Assembly: GCA_049587715.1 (NCBI GenBank)
Contig: JBAVEL010000163.1
Span: 1 to 42,368 of the forward strand
Source: JBAVEL01 sp049587715
GTDB lineage: Bacteria > Bacteroidota > Ignavibacteria > UBA10030 > UBA6906
Direction of reading: 5' to 3'
DNA length: 42,368 nucleotides
Shown here: piece by piece, positions 1 through 7,406 of the stretch
How the letters are laid out: every line of letters begins with the position of its first letter
Position numbering within the stretch: the first letter of the stretch is position 1
Notes under the pieces: model-generated
The model's database searches: none
What the model saw: only the letters and a program-made list of their open reading frames with translations
Told to the model about the DNA's origin: nothing
Translations under genes and position numbers: made by a program

Positions 1-36
1 GGTTTCACCTGGGAGGGGCCGCCATGCGTGGATCGC

Positions 37-879
37 TCAGGAGTAGCGCAGGCGGTGGCTCAACCAGTAGCGGACCGTGATGAGGACCTTCAACAGGCGG
101 GGAAGCGTGATGCGCCGCTCGAACACGTTGTAGCCGCGCCTCTCGATGCGGTTCAACAGGTGCGCGTAGACCGACCACATGATGCGGGCCGGGAAGAAGC
201 AGCCCTTGTCTTCCCGTTCCAGAATGGCCTGCGCCCGGGCGAAATACCCGCGCGCCCGCTCCACCTGAAAGGCCATCAGGGTCCGGAAGGCGGGGGTGTA
301 GCGCCCCCCCAGGAGATCCTCCTCCGGACAGCCGAACCGCCGCAGATCCTCCTGCGGGATGTAGATCCTCCCCCGGGCGGCGTCGTCTGCAATGTCCCGG
401 AGGATGTTGGTAAGCTGGAGGGCGATCCCCAGGCTCACCGCATACTCCCGGGTGGACTCCTTGCGGTAGCCGAAGATCTGCCGGCACATGAGTCCTACGG
501 ACGATGCCACCAGGCGGCAGTATTCCTCCAGCTCCTCGAAGGTCTCGTAACGGGTGCGGGTCAGGTCCATCTCCATCCCCCGGATGAGGTCGTAGAAATG
601 GACCACCGGGATGTTGAACTTCCGGGCCGTGGCGCTGAGCTGGTTCAGGAGAGGGGAGGAGGAGGTCCCTTCCAGGGCGCGGCCCAGCTCGCTCCGCCAC
701 CCGGTGAGGAGAACCGTCCGGGCGGAAGTGTCCGCCTCCTCGTCCACAATGTCGTCGGTGCGCCGGCAGAACGCATACACCGTCCGGATCGCATCCCTCT
801 TGTGCCGGGGAAGGAGCGAGAAGGAGTAGTAGAAACTCGTGTTGCTCTGTTTGGCGATCGCCGCCGCAGTGGCGGTCAT
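37..879 (-). CDS. hpnD: HpnD-like squalene/phytoene synthase family protein (presqualene diphosphate synthase)
   Basis: Predicted to condense two farnesyl diphosphates head-to-head into presqualene diphosphate, the first step of the three-enzyme HpnCDE route to squalene for hopanoids or related lipids. The 280-residue protein has both aspartate-rich motifs of the family: DDIVDE at residues 42-47 and, later, LTNILRDIADDAARGR. The reading frame stays open upstream, but ATG at 879 is chosen because it overlaps the upstream hpnC stop by four bases (ATGA), indicating translational coupling, and because the family similarity starts there. The conserved start-end length matches bacterial HpnD. HpnD rather than phytoene synthase is preferred because hpnC is directly adjacent. 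A carotenoid role remains possible because hpnE lies outside the window and cannot be checked. Confidence 0.88.
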   Translation of the reverse strand: MTATAAAIAKQSNTSFYYSFSLLPRHKRDAIRTVYAFCRRTDDIVDEEADTSARTVLLTGWRSELGRALEGTSSSPLLNQLSATARKFNIPVVHFYDLIRGMEMDLTRTRYETFEELEEYCRLVASSVGLMCRQIFGYRKESTREYAVSLGIALQLTNILRDIADDAARGRIYIPQEDLRRFGCPEEDLLGGRYTPAFRTLMAFQVERARGYFARAQAILEREDKGCFFPARIMWSVYAHLLNRIERRGYNVFERRITLPRLLKVLITVRYWLSHRLRYS

Positions 880-1754
880 GGTGTTCTTCCCGCGAGCATC
901 CGTACAAGGAGGCCCGCCTTCTCCCCCAGGCCGAGCGCGGGCCTGCGTGTGAGCACGTCGTATCCGATCGATTCGATCTTCCCCAGCACCGCCATGCCTC
1001 CCAGCCAGGTGAGCGTCACCTCGCGCCGGAGACACCCGGGGGCCTCCCGGCAGAGCGGCCTCCCCGCCTGGAAGAGACCCCGGGTCCTCTCCACCTGGAA
1101 GCGCATCAGGTCCCGGAACGATTTGTTTACGAGCCGGGAGGCAAAATCCGCTTCAGTATATCCAAAACGCCGGCAATCGGCAAGGGGAACGTACAGACGC
1201 CCGCGTCCCCGGTCGGCTCCCGCATCCTGCCAGAAGTTGGCAAGCTGGAGGGCGGTGCAGACACTGTCGGAGAGACCGACAAGGCGTTCCGTCGCAGCCC
1301 CCGCCAGGGCGAGCACCAGCCGGCCCACCGGATCGGCCGAGTGCCGGCAGTACTCCAGGAGGTCCTCAAAGGTCTCATACCGGTTCCGGGTGACATCCAT
1401 CCGGAAGGCCGTGAGCAGGTCCTCCAGGGGTTTGTGCGGAAGGCCCCGGGTCCGTATGGTCTCCCCCAGGGCGATGAAGACGGGATGGCGGGCTTCCCCC
1501 CGGAAACAGGCAGCCAGCATCTCCCCCCACTCCCCCAGAGCGGCCAGACGCTCTCCCGGGGGAAGGTCTCCCTCGTCGGCGCAATCATCGGCGTGCCGGG
1601 CAAAGGCATAGAGCGCGGCGACGTGGGGCCGCATGGCGGGGGGGAGGAGCAGGGAGGCCACGGGGAAGTTCTCGTAGTGGCCCCGTGCGATCCGCTCGCA
1701 GTACCGATATGCTTCCCGGGTGGTCATCGGATGCGGGATCTCCCCCGCCGTCAC
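876..1754 (-). CDS. hpnC: HpnC-like squalene/phytoene synthase family protein (hydroxysqualene synthase)
   Basis: Member of the trans-isoprenyl diphosphate synthase family. In the HpnCDE pathway HpnC converts presqualene diphosphate to hydroxysqualene, which HpnE reduces to squalene. The 292-residue protein shows the first acidic motif DDCADE at residues 56-61 and the HpnC-type second region with LQLANFWQDAGAD followed by RGRLYVP. It is a diverged paralogue of the neighbouring hpnD product. A second ATG (MTTREAY) lies nine codons inside, so the true start may be at 1727. The gene heads a leftward operon preceded by a good sigma70-like promoter (1817-1845). Confidence in the family is high; the HpnC assignment rests on the NFWQD signature and on pairing with hpnD. 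Confidence 0.87.
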   Translation of the reverse strand: MTAGEIPHPMTTREAYRYCERIARGHYENFPVASLLLPPAMRPHVAALYAFARHADDCADEGDLPPGERLAALGEWGEMLAACFRGEARHPVFIALGETIRTRGLPHKPLEDLLTAFRMDVTRNRYETFEDLLEYCRHSADPVGRLVLALAGAATERLVGLSDSVCTALQLANFWQDAGADRGRGRLYVPLADCRRFGYTEADFASRLVNKSFRDLMRFQVERTRGLFQAGRPLCREAPGCLRREVTLTWLGGMAVLGKIESIGYDVLTRRPALGLGEKAGLLVRMLAGRTP

Positions 1755-1816
1755 ATCATCCGTTCTTCTCTCATGAGGGCGGACACGGGCTCCCGCGGCG
1801 GGGCTTCTCCCGGCGG

Positions 1817-1845
1817 AATATATCCATCCGGAGGGGGAAGCGCAA
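1817..1845 (-). promoter_or_regulatory. Predicted sigma70-like promoter for hpnC-hpnD
   Basis: Reading leftwards, TTGCGC (1845-1840) and TATATT (1822-1817) are separated by exactly 17 bases. The predicted transcription start near 1810 would give a leader of about 55 bases before the hpnC ATG. The same spacing and -10 sequence recur in front of the tRNA, the FeS oxidoreductase gene and radA. Confidence 0.55.
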
Positions 1846-1877
1846 CGCCGGGGGGCTCCCTAACTCCTTGTCATTCC

Positions 1878-1906
1878 TTGCGGATGAATCCGATGAGTGG
1901 TATATT
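1878..1906 (+). promoter_or_regulatory. Predicted sigma70-like promoter for the tRNA (and possibly tilS)
   Basis: TTGCGG (1878-1883), a 17-base spacer and TATATT (1901-1906) precede the tRNA by about 100 bases. It lies back to back with the hpnC promoter, so the 258-bp gap 1755-2012 is a divergent control region. Nothing else was recognised in that gap. Confidence 0.5.
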
Positions 1907-2012
1907 GAACCGGTGGACGAGCCCGGCCCGGCCTTCCGCGCGCGGTTCCCTCCCAAGAGCGGATGCCGCACACCCCCCGGTCCGCCGCGGCCGCACCCAC
2001 GGTTCTTTCCTT

Positions 2013-2086
2013 GGCGGGATAGCTCAGCTGGTTAGAGCGTCGGAATCATAATCCGTAGGTCGGGGGTTCGAGTCCCTCTCCCGCTA
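2013..2086 (+). tRNA. tRNA with CAU anticodon, most likely elongator tRNA-Met
   Basis: The cloverleaf folds by eye. The 7-bp acceptor stem is closed by one G-U pair. The D arm is GCTC/GAGC. The anticodon loop ATCATAA has anticodon CAT at 2047-2049. The T arm is GGGGG/CCCTC with loop TTCGAGT, and the discriminator is A. The outermost anticodon-stem pair (27-43) is T-T, so only four pairs form. The 3' CCA is not encoded (CACC follows). A CAU tRNA can be initiator Met, elongator Met or lysidine-modified Ile2. The G1-U72 pair and the lack of three G-C pairs at the base of the anticodon stem argue against initiator. The acceptor stem lacks the C4-G69/C5-G68 pairs of the E. coli tRNA-Ile2 recognised by TilS, so elongator Met is preferred. 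The neighbouring gene is nevertheless tilS. Confidence 0.9.
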
Positions 2087-2161
2087 CACCGGTATCCGGT
2101 TGCATCTCCCCTTTCTGGACTCCGGCCCCGGCGAGGGCCCGCGCGCGGGCGCTTCCCGCCG

Positions 2162-2195
2162 CGGCGCCGGAGCGGCGCCGTCGAGGGGATTTTTT
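2162..2195 (+). terminator. Possible terminator or attenuator hairpin between the tRNA and tilS
   Basis: An 8-bp perfect GC stem (2162-2169 with 2173-2180, both arms CGGCGCCG) has a 3-base loop. A run of six T (2190-2195) starts nine bases after the stem. This is further than in an ideal intrinsic terminator, so it may be a weak terminator of the tRNA transcript or an RNA processing or attenuation structure ahead of tilS. Confidence 0.4.
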
Positions 2196-2215
2196 GTAGG
2201 GGGAATCAGACAGCC

Positions 2216-3640
2216 ATGTTCTCATCGAGGACGTTCCTGACGCGGTTCCACGAGTACGGCCGCAGGCGGAAGCTCATCGAGGAGAGGGACACGCTGATTG
2301 CGGCCGTCAGCGGGGGGGTGGATTCCGTCGTGATGCTGGACCTTCTCGCCCGGGAGGCGGAGGCCTACGGGCTGACCCTGGTGGTGGCGCACTTCAACCA
2401 TCAGCTCCGGGGCGCGGAATCCGACGCCGACGAGGCCCATGCGGCAAGGCGGGCCCGGCACTACGGCTTCGAGTTCTATGTGGAGCGCGCCAACACGGCC
2501 GAGTACGCGCGGCAGAGGAAGATGGGGATCCAGGAGGCGGCGCGCGAGCTGCGCTACGGGTTCTTCGAGAAGCTGCTCGAATCCAGCGGCTTCCGGAAGG
2601 TGGCTACCGCCCACAACGCCGACGACAACGCGGAGACGGTGCTGTTGAACCTCTTCCGGGGCGCGGGCGTGCAGGGTCTGGCCGGCATCCCGGTGTTCCG
2701 GCACGACCGGAACATCATCCGGCCTCTGCTGTTCGCCGAGCGGGGGGAGATCGAGGAGTATGCGCGGGCCGAGGCCCTGCCCTTCCGCACCGACTCCTCC
2801 AACGCGTCGGACCACTACACCCGGAACTTCCTGCGGCACCATCTGCTCCCCCCCATCCGGGAGCAGATCAATCCCGGCATCGTGCAGGTGCTGCACCGCA
2901 CGGCGGAGTTGTTCCGGGAGCTGGAGGCGTTTCTCTCCTGCGCCGCCCGCCAGCACCTGGACCTGGCCACGGCCAAGCGCACGGAGGAGGAGTTGCTGCT
3001 CTCCATCGCGCGTCTCCGGAGCAGTCCGGTGCTCCTGCAGCAGCACGTGGTGATGCTGGCGGCCGCCGAGTTCGCCTCCACGGATGTGGAGTATGACAAG
3101 GTGAACGCCATTCTGGATCTGACGGAGGGACTCACGGGGTCCTGGATTCCCATCGCCCGGGAGTATGCCGTCTTCCGGGACCGGGAGCACCTGGTGTTCC
3201 GGAAGACCGAACCGGTGCAGGAGTTCCGCTTCACGGTGGTCCCGAACCACCGGTATGAGTTCAACCGGTTCCGTTTCTCCTCCGAGGTGCTGGAGAGGCG
3301 CCAGGCGGCCCCGGGGGGCGACGGCGGGGCCGAGTTCGTGGACGCCGACCGCCTGCTGAAGCAGGAGCTGGTGCTGCGCACATGGTCCGACGGGGATGCC
3401 TTCGTGCCCCTGGGCATGAAGACACGGAAGAAGATCAGCGACTTCCTGGTGGATGCCCGGATTCCCATCTACGAGAAGCACCGGATCCCCGTTCTGGAGA
3501 CGGCGGGGGGGGAGATCGTGTGGGTGTGCGGGCATCGGATTGATGACCGCTTCAAGATTACGGACCAGACGCGCCGAGTGCTCCGACTGGAGTTCGCGCG
3601 CCTCCCGGCGAGGAAGCATGAAGAAAATCATCACGGCTAA
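2216..3640 (+). CDS. tilS: tRNA(Ile)-lysidine synthetase TilS
   Basis: ATP-dependent enzyme that attaches lysine to C34 of the CAU-anticodon isoleucine tRNA, changing both decoding (AUA) and charging from Met to Ile. The 474-residue protein carries the PP-loop motif SGGVDS at residues 32-37, followed by AHFNHQLRG and the TAHNADDNAETVLLNLFRGAG block typical of TilS. It has a full-length C-terminal region ending in the WVCGHRIDDRFKIT segment shared by TilS and HPRT-fused TilS proteins. An AGGGGG ribosome site precedes the ATG. The gene overlaps hpt by 23 bases, a frequent bacterial tilS-hpt-ftsH order. The family is certain. Confidence 0.96.
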   Translation: MFSSRTFLTRFHEYGRRRKLIEERDTLIAAVSGGVDSVVMLDLLAREAEAYGLTLVVAHFNHQLRGAESDADEAHAARRARHYGFEFYVERANTAEYARQRKMGIQEAARELRYGFFEKLLESSGFRKVATAHNADDNAETVLLNLFRGAGVQGLAGIPVFRHDRNIIRPLLFAERGEIEEYARAEALPFRTDSSNASDHYTRNFLRHHLLPPIREQINPGIVQVLHRTAELFRELEAFLSCAARQHLDLATAKRTEEELLLSIARLRSSPVLLQQHVVMLAAAEFASTDVEYDKVNAILDLTEGLTGSWIPIAREYAVFRDREHLVFRKTEPVQEFRFTVVPNHRYEFNRFRFSSEVLERRQAAPGGDGGAEFVDADRLLKQELVLRTWSDGDAFVPLGMKTRKKISDFLVDARIPIYEKHRIPVLETAGGEIVWVCGHRIDDRFKITDQTRRVLRLEFARLPARKHEENHHG

Positions 3641-4172
3641 CGGAGACACCTTTGTCCCGCTGCTGGGGGAGCGGCGGATACGGGCACGGGTGAAGCAGCT
3701 CGCCCGCCGCATCAGCCGCGACTACCGGGGCACGGTGCCCGTGTTCATCGGGGTCCTGAACGGCTCCTTCCTCTTCCTGGCCGACCTGATCCGGGAGGTG
3801 ACCATCGCGTGCGAGGTGGATTTCCTGAAGCTCTCCAGCTACGGAGACGCCAAGATCAGCTCGGGGAACGTCCGCCTCCTGAAGGACCTGAACTGCCAGG
3901 TCACCGGCCGCGACATCATCATCGTGGAAGACATCGTGGATTCGGGCCTCTCCGTGGCGTACATCCGGGACCTGGTCCTGCGGCAGAACCCCCGCTCCTT
4001 CCGCGTTGTTACTCTCCTGTACAAGGAGAAATCCGTCACCAATTCCGTGGAGCTGGCCTACGTGGGTTTCCGCATCCCCTCCGACTTCGTGATCGGATAC
4101 GGCCTGGACTACGCCCAGCGCCTCAGGAACCTGAAACAGATCTACAGACTCAAGAAGAGCCGGAAGGCCTGA
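3618..4172 (+). CDS. hpt: Hypoxanthine phosphoribosyltransferase
   Basis: Purine salvage enzyme making IMP (and usually GMP) from hypoxanthine or guanine and PRPP. The 184-residue product has the PRPP-binding motif VEDIVDSGLS at residues 103-112, the flexible-loop SSYGD segment near 73-77 and the C-terminal DFVIGYGLDY base-binding stretch. The start at 3618 (ATGAAGAAAATC) lies inside the end of tilS. An in-frame extension upstream is only a shadow of tilS. The stop codon directly abuts the ftsH ATG with no intervening base, so the three genes are co-transcribed and probably translationally coupled. Confidence 0.95.
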   Translation: MKKIITANGDTFVPLLGERRIRARVKQLARRISRDYRGTVPVFIGVLNGSFLFLADLIREVTIACEVDFLKLSSYGDAKISSGNVRLLKDLNCQVTGRDIIIVEDIVDSGLSVAYIRDLVLRQNPRSFRVVTLLYKEKSVTNSVELAYVGFRIPSDFVIGYGLDYAQRLRNLKQIYRLKKSRKA

Positions 4173-6221
4173 ATGGACGACCAGAGAAAGACGGGGGAGG
4201 GCGGCGGACGCCGCGGCGGGGCGGACGGAAAGAGGGGTCTCCCCCGGGGGGGGCGCCCGCGCAGGCCCGGACCGCAGCGGGGCCCCGATGATGACTTCAA
4301 CTGGAACAAGGTGCTGAAGGTCATCCTGGGCTGGTCGGCCGTCATTCTGGTCATTGTCATGGTGATGTATGTCTCCAGAGGGAATGATCCCGCCGAGCTG
4401 GAAATCACCTACTCCGAGTACCTGGTGCTTCTGCGCGACGGCGCCATCAAGGAGGCGACGGTCCGCAAATCCGAGCTCACCAACTACGATTTCCACGGGA
4501 TCCTCCACAAACAGCAAACCGTCCGCCGCGGGGAGAAGGACGTTCCGTACGAGAGATTCCGCCTGACCCTTCCCATCCTGGACTCCTCCGTCATTGCCGA
4601 GTGGAGCGAGCGGAAGATCTCCTTCAACGTGGAGAAAGAAGACAACACCTGGGTCAACGCCCTCATCGGAACCCTCCCCTGGGTGCTCCTGATCGTGGTC
4701 TGGCTCATCATCATGCGGCGCATGCAGGGGGGCGGGCCCAAGGGCATCTTCACGTTCGGAAAGAGCCGGGCCAAGATGCTGAGCGAGGGAGCCCCCAAGG
4801 TCACCTTCCTGGACGTGGCGGGGGCCGACGAGGCCAAGATGGAGCTGGCCGAGATCATCGAGTTCCTGAAGGAGCCCTCCAAGTTCCAGAAGCTCGGCGG
4901 GAAGATCCCCCGCGGGGTGCTCCTGCTGGGACCCCCGGGTACCGGGAAGACCCTCCTGGCCCGGGCCGTGGCCGGCGAGGCCGGAGTCCCCTTCTTCTCC
5001 ATCTCGGGGGCCGACTTCGTGGAGATGTTCGTGGGGGTGGGAGCCAGCCGGGTCCGGGACCTCTTCGAGCAGGGAAAGAAGAGCGCGCCCTGCATCATCT
5101 TCATTGACGAGATGGACGCCGTGGGGCGCCACCGCGGCGCCGGTCTGGGAGGCGGACACGACGAGCGGGAGCAGACCCTCAACCAGCTCCTGGTGGAGAT
5201 GGACGGCTTCGAGCAGAACAGCGGGGTGATCCTCATTGCGGCCACCAACCGGCCCGACGTGCTGGATCCCGCCCTGATGCGGCCCGGCCGCTTCGACCGG
5301 CAGGTGGTGGTGGACCGCCCCGACGTCAAGGGGCGCGAGGGCATCCTCCGGGTGCACACGAAGAACATCCCCCTGGCCGAGGATGTGAAGCTGGAAATCC
5401 TGGCCAAGGGAACCCCGGGCCTGGCGGGGGCCGACCTGGCCAACCTGGTGAACGAGGCCGCGCTGCTGGCCGCCCGGCAGGACGCACGGGCCGTGGCCAT
5501 GCACCACTTCGAGGAGGCCAAGGACAAGGTGATGATGGGGATGGAGCGGAAGAGCCTCATCATCTCCGAAAAGGAGAAGCGGGTCACCTCGTACCACGAG
5601 ATCGGCCATGTGCTGGTGGCCAGGATGATCCCGGAGGCCGACCCGGTCCACAAGGTGACCATCATCCCGCGCGGCCGGGCCCTCGGGCTGACCACCTATC
5701 TCCCCATTGACGAGAAGCACTCCTACTCCAAGGCGTATCTGGAGGCGGTGATTACATACCTCCTGGGGGGGCGCGCGGCGGAGAAGCTCATTTTCAACGA
5801 GTTCACGACGGGCGCGGGGAACGACATTGAGCGGGCCACGGAGCTGGCCCGGAAGATGGTCTGCGAGTGGGGAATGAGCGAAAAGCTGGGCCCCCTCAGC
5901 TACGGGCAGAAGGACGAGGAGATCTTCCTGGGCCGATCCATTACCAGGCACCAGAACTTCAGCGACGCCACCGCCATCGCCATCGACGAGGAGGTGAAGC
6001 GGATCGTCATGGGCGGGGCCCGGAGGGCCGAGACCATCCTCTCCGAGAACCATGAGACCCTTCACCGGCTGGCGGCCGCCCTGCTGGAGCGGGAAATCCT
6101 GGATGCCGCCGAGATCGACGCGGTCATACGGGGAGAGACCCTTCCCCCCTCGGGGAAGACCCCGCCCGGAGAAGAGAGCCCCGCGCCCATCACCGGAGGC
6201 GGCGCGGACGCCCCCGCATGA
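4173..6221 (+). CDS. ftsH: ATP-dependent zinc metalloprotease FtsH
   Basis: Membrane-anchored AAA+ protease that extracts and degrades misfolded membrane proteins and short-lived regulators. The 682-residue protein has, in order: an unusual Arg/Gly/Pro-rich cytosolic N-terminus of about 40 residues; a first transmembrane helix near 48-68; a periplasmic domain; a second helix near 165-182; the AAA domain with Walker A GPPGTGKT around 253-260, Walker B FIDEMDAVG and the second region of homology NRPDVLDPALMRPGRFDR; the M41 zinc site HEIGH at 475-479; and the third ligand D551 in AGNDIERAT. HEAGH is the commoner form of the zinc motif. The C-terminus ends in a Pro/Gly-rich tail. The gene starts immediately after hpt and overlaps the next gene by ATGA. 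Confidence 0.97.
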   Translation: MDDQRKTGEGGGRRGGADGKRGLPRGGRPRRPGPQRGPDDDFNWNKVLKVILGWSAVILVIVMVMYVSRGNDPAELEITYSEYLVLLRDGAIKEATVRKSELTNYDFHGILHKQQTVRRGEKDVPYERFRLTLPILDSSVIAEWSERKISFNVEKEDNTWVNALIGTLPWVLLIVVWLIIMRRMQGGGPKGIFTFGKSRAKMLSEGAPKVTFLDVAGADEAKMELAEIIEFLKEPSKFQKLGGKIPRGVLLLGPPGTGKTLLARAVAGEAGVPFFSISGADFVEMFVGVGASRVRDLFEQGKKSAPCIIFIDEMDAVGRHRGAGLGGGHDEREQTLNQLLVEMDGFEQNSGVILIAATNRPDVLDPALMRPGRFDRQVVVDRPDVKGREGILRVHTKNIPLAEDVKLEILAKGTPGLAGADLANLVNEAALLAARQDARAVAMHHFEEAKDKVMMGMERKSLIISEKEKRVTSYHEIGHVLVARMIPEADPVHKVTIIPRGRALGLTTYLPIDEKHSYSKAYLEAVITYLLGGRAAEKLIFNEFTTGAGNDIERATELARKMVCEWGMSEKLGPLSYGQKDEEIFLGRSITRHQNFSDATAIAIDEEVKRIVMGGARRAETILSENHETLHRLAAALLEREILDAAEIDAVIRGETLPPSGKTPPGEESPAPITGGGADAPA

Positions 6222-6883
6222 GAACCCCCCGGGGGGTGGAACACAGCTACGGAGCCGAGGTGGCCCGCAAGTGCGTCCACCTGAGTTCCCTTTCCATCCC
6301 CCTCATCTACGCGTTCATCTCGAAGGAGACGGCTCTGGCCGTGCTGGTCCCCCTGACCCTCGCCTTCCTGGCCGCCGACCTGGCCCGCTTCCGCGTCCCG
6401 GCCCTGGGGGAGTGGTATCATGGGTGGTTCGGCTGGATGCTCCGGCCCCATGAGCGGGACGGGGGGATACGCCGCCTGAACGGCGCCACCTGGGTCCTTC
6501 TCTCCGCCACCCTTTGTGTCCTCGTCTTCCCCAAGCTGATCTTCCTCACCGCCTTCTCCATCCTGATCGTCTCCGACACCTCGGCCGCCCTGGCGGGCAG
6601 GAAGTTCGGGCGGCATCCGTTCCTGAGGAAGACGCTCGAAGGGGCGGCGGCCTTCTTCCTGAGCGCCCTGGCGGTGGTCGCCCTCTCCCCCAAGATCCTC
6701 CACCTCCCCCTGGAGTACCTCATCGGGGGAATCGGGGCCCTGGTGGGCACCGTGGTGGAATCCGTCTCCATCGGTGTGGACGACAACCTCTCCATTCCCG
6801 TCACGATCGGGGCCATGCTCTGGCTGCTCTACGCCCTGATGATGCCGGGGGCGGATGTGTTCCTCCTGGACTCCATCCGCTGA
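6218..6883 (+). CDS. SEC59/DgkA2-type CTP-dependent lipid kinase-like membrane protein (COG0170 family)
   Basis: The 221-residue polytopic membrane protein begins with EVARKCVHLSS, and its second half has DTSAALAGRKFGRHPF, KTLEGAAAF and VESVSIGVDDNLSIPV. These are the hallmark blocks of the dolichol kinase/phytol kinase/CTP-dependent diacylglycerol kinase family. About six or seven hydrophobic segments are visible. Family members phosphorylate a lipid alcohol (DAG, phytol or polyprenol) using CTP. The actual substrate here cannot be read from sequence. The start codon overlaps the ftsH stop by four bases, so it is translated from the same message. A role in recycling lipid alcohols is an inference. 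Confidence 0.8.
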   Translation: MRTPRGVEHSYGAEVARKCVHLSSLSIPLIYAFISKETALAVLVPLTLAFLAADLARFRVPALGEWYHGWFGWMLRPHERDGGIRRLNGATWVLLSATLCVLVFPKLIFLTAFSILIVSDTSAALAGRKFGRHPFLRKTLEGAAAFFLSALAVVALSPKILHLPLEYLIGGIGALVGTVVESVSIGVDDNLSIPVTIGAMLWLLYALMMPGADVFLLDSIR

Positions 6884-6893
6884 GGGTGCCCCC

Positions 6894-7406
6894 GTGGACC
6901 GACCAGCGCGCGTCTACCTTTCGGGCGGCATGGAGTACGCTCGGGACCAAGGAAGGCTCTGGCGCAGGGAGCTCGAGGCGTGGCTGGAGGGAGAGCTGGG
7001 CTGGGAGGTCTATAACCCGAACACCGAGAGCGAGCGTCTCATCCGGACACGGTTCGGCGGGGCGGATCTGCGGGCCCTGAAGGCCCGCGATCCGGATCTC
7101 TTCCGGACGATTGCCCGCGATCTGGTGGACCAGGACTGCCGGGAGATCGCCCTCCGCTCGGCGTGCGTCGTGTGTCTCTGGGACGAGGCCGCGGCGCAGG
7201 GAGCGGGAACGAAGGGGGAGCTCACCATCGCCCGGTACTTCGGAAAGCCCGTCTACCTGGTCAGCTCCCTCCCCCCCGCCGGCATCCCCGGATGGGTGTT
7301 GGGATGCACGGACCGCATCTTTTCCGACTTCGGCGCGCTCCGCTCTTTTCTGGGGTCCGCCGCCCGCCTCCCCGGCCCTACCGGGCGAACAGATCCTGCA
7401 CCGTGA
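6894..7406 (+). CDS. Nucleoside 2-deoxyribosyltransferase-like protein
   Basis: A 170-residue soluble protein beginning VYLSGGMEYARDQG after a GTG start at 6894, chosen because the family-like region begins there and the longer frame runs into the preceding gene. It contains GAGTKGELTIARYFGKPVYLV near residue 105, the pattern of nucleoside 2-deoxyribosyltransferase and related Rossmann-like proteins, with a preceding hydrophobic strand ACVVCLWDE. True deoxyribosyltransferases exchange bases on deoxyribonucleosides through a glutamate. Distant relatives are N-glycosidases or of unknown function, so the activity is open. The last 29 bases overlap the convergent M16 gene. It is probably the last gene of the tilS-hpt-ftsH unit. 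Confidence 0.6.
   Translation: MDRPARVYLSGGMEYARDQGRLWRRELEAWLEGELGWEVYNPNTESERLIRTRFGGADLRALKARDPDLFRTIARDLVDQDCREIALRSACVVCLWDEAAAQGAGTKGELTIARYFGKPVYLVSSLPPAGIPGWVLGCTDRIFSDFGALRSFLGSAARLPGPTGRTDPAP

Noticed and set aside
1..36. Possible start of hpnE at the left edge (GTGAAACC on the minus strand)
   Set aside because: Only a few bases are present, so neither frame nor family can be supported.
28..1611. 527-codon plus-strand open frame over hpnC-hpnD
   Set aside because: Shadow of two well-supported genes on the other strand; no recognisable features.
3558..6065. 835-codon minus-strand open frame over hpt and ftsH
   Set aside because: It is antisense to certain genes. Its composition (His, Gly, Pro-rich) is that of a GC-rich shadow frame, and it has no family motif.
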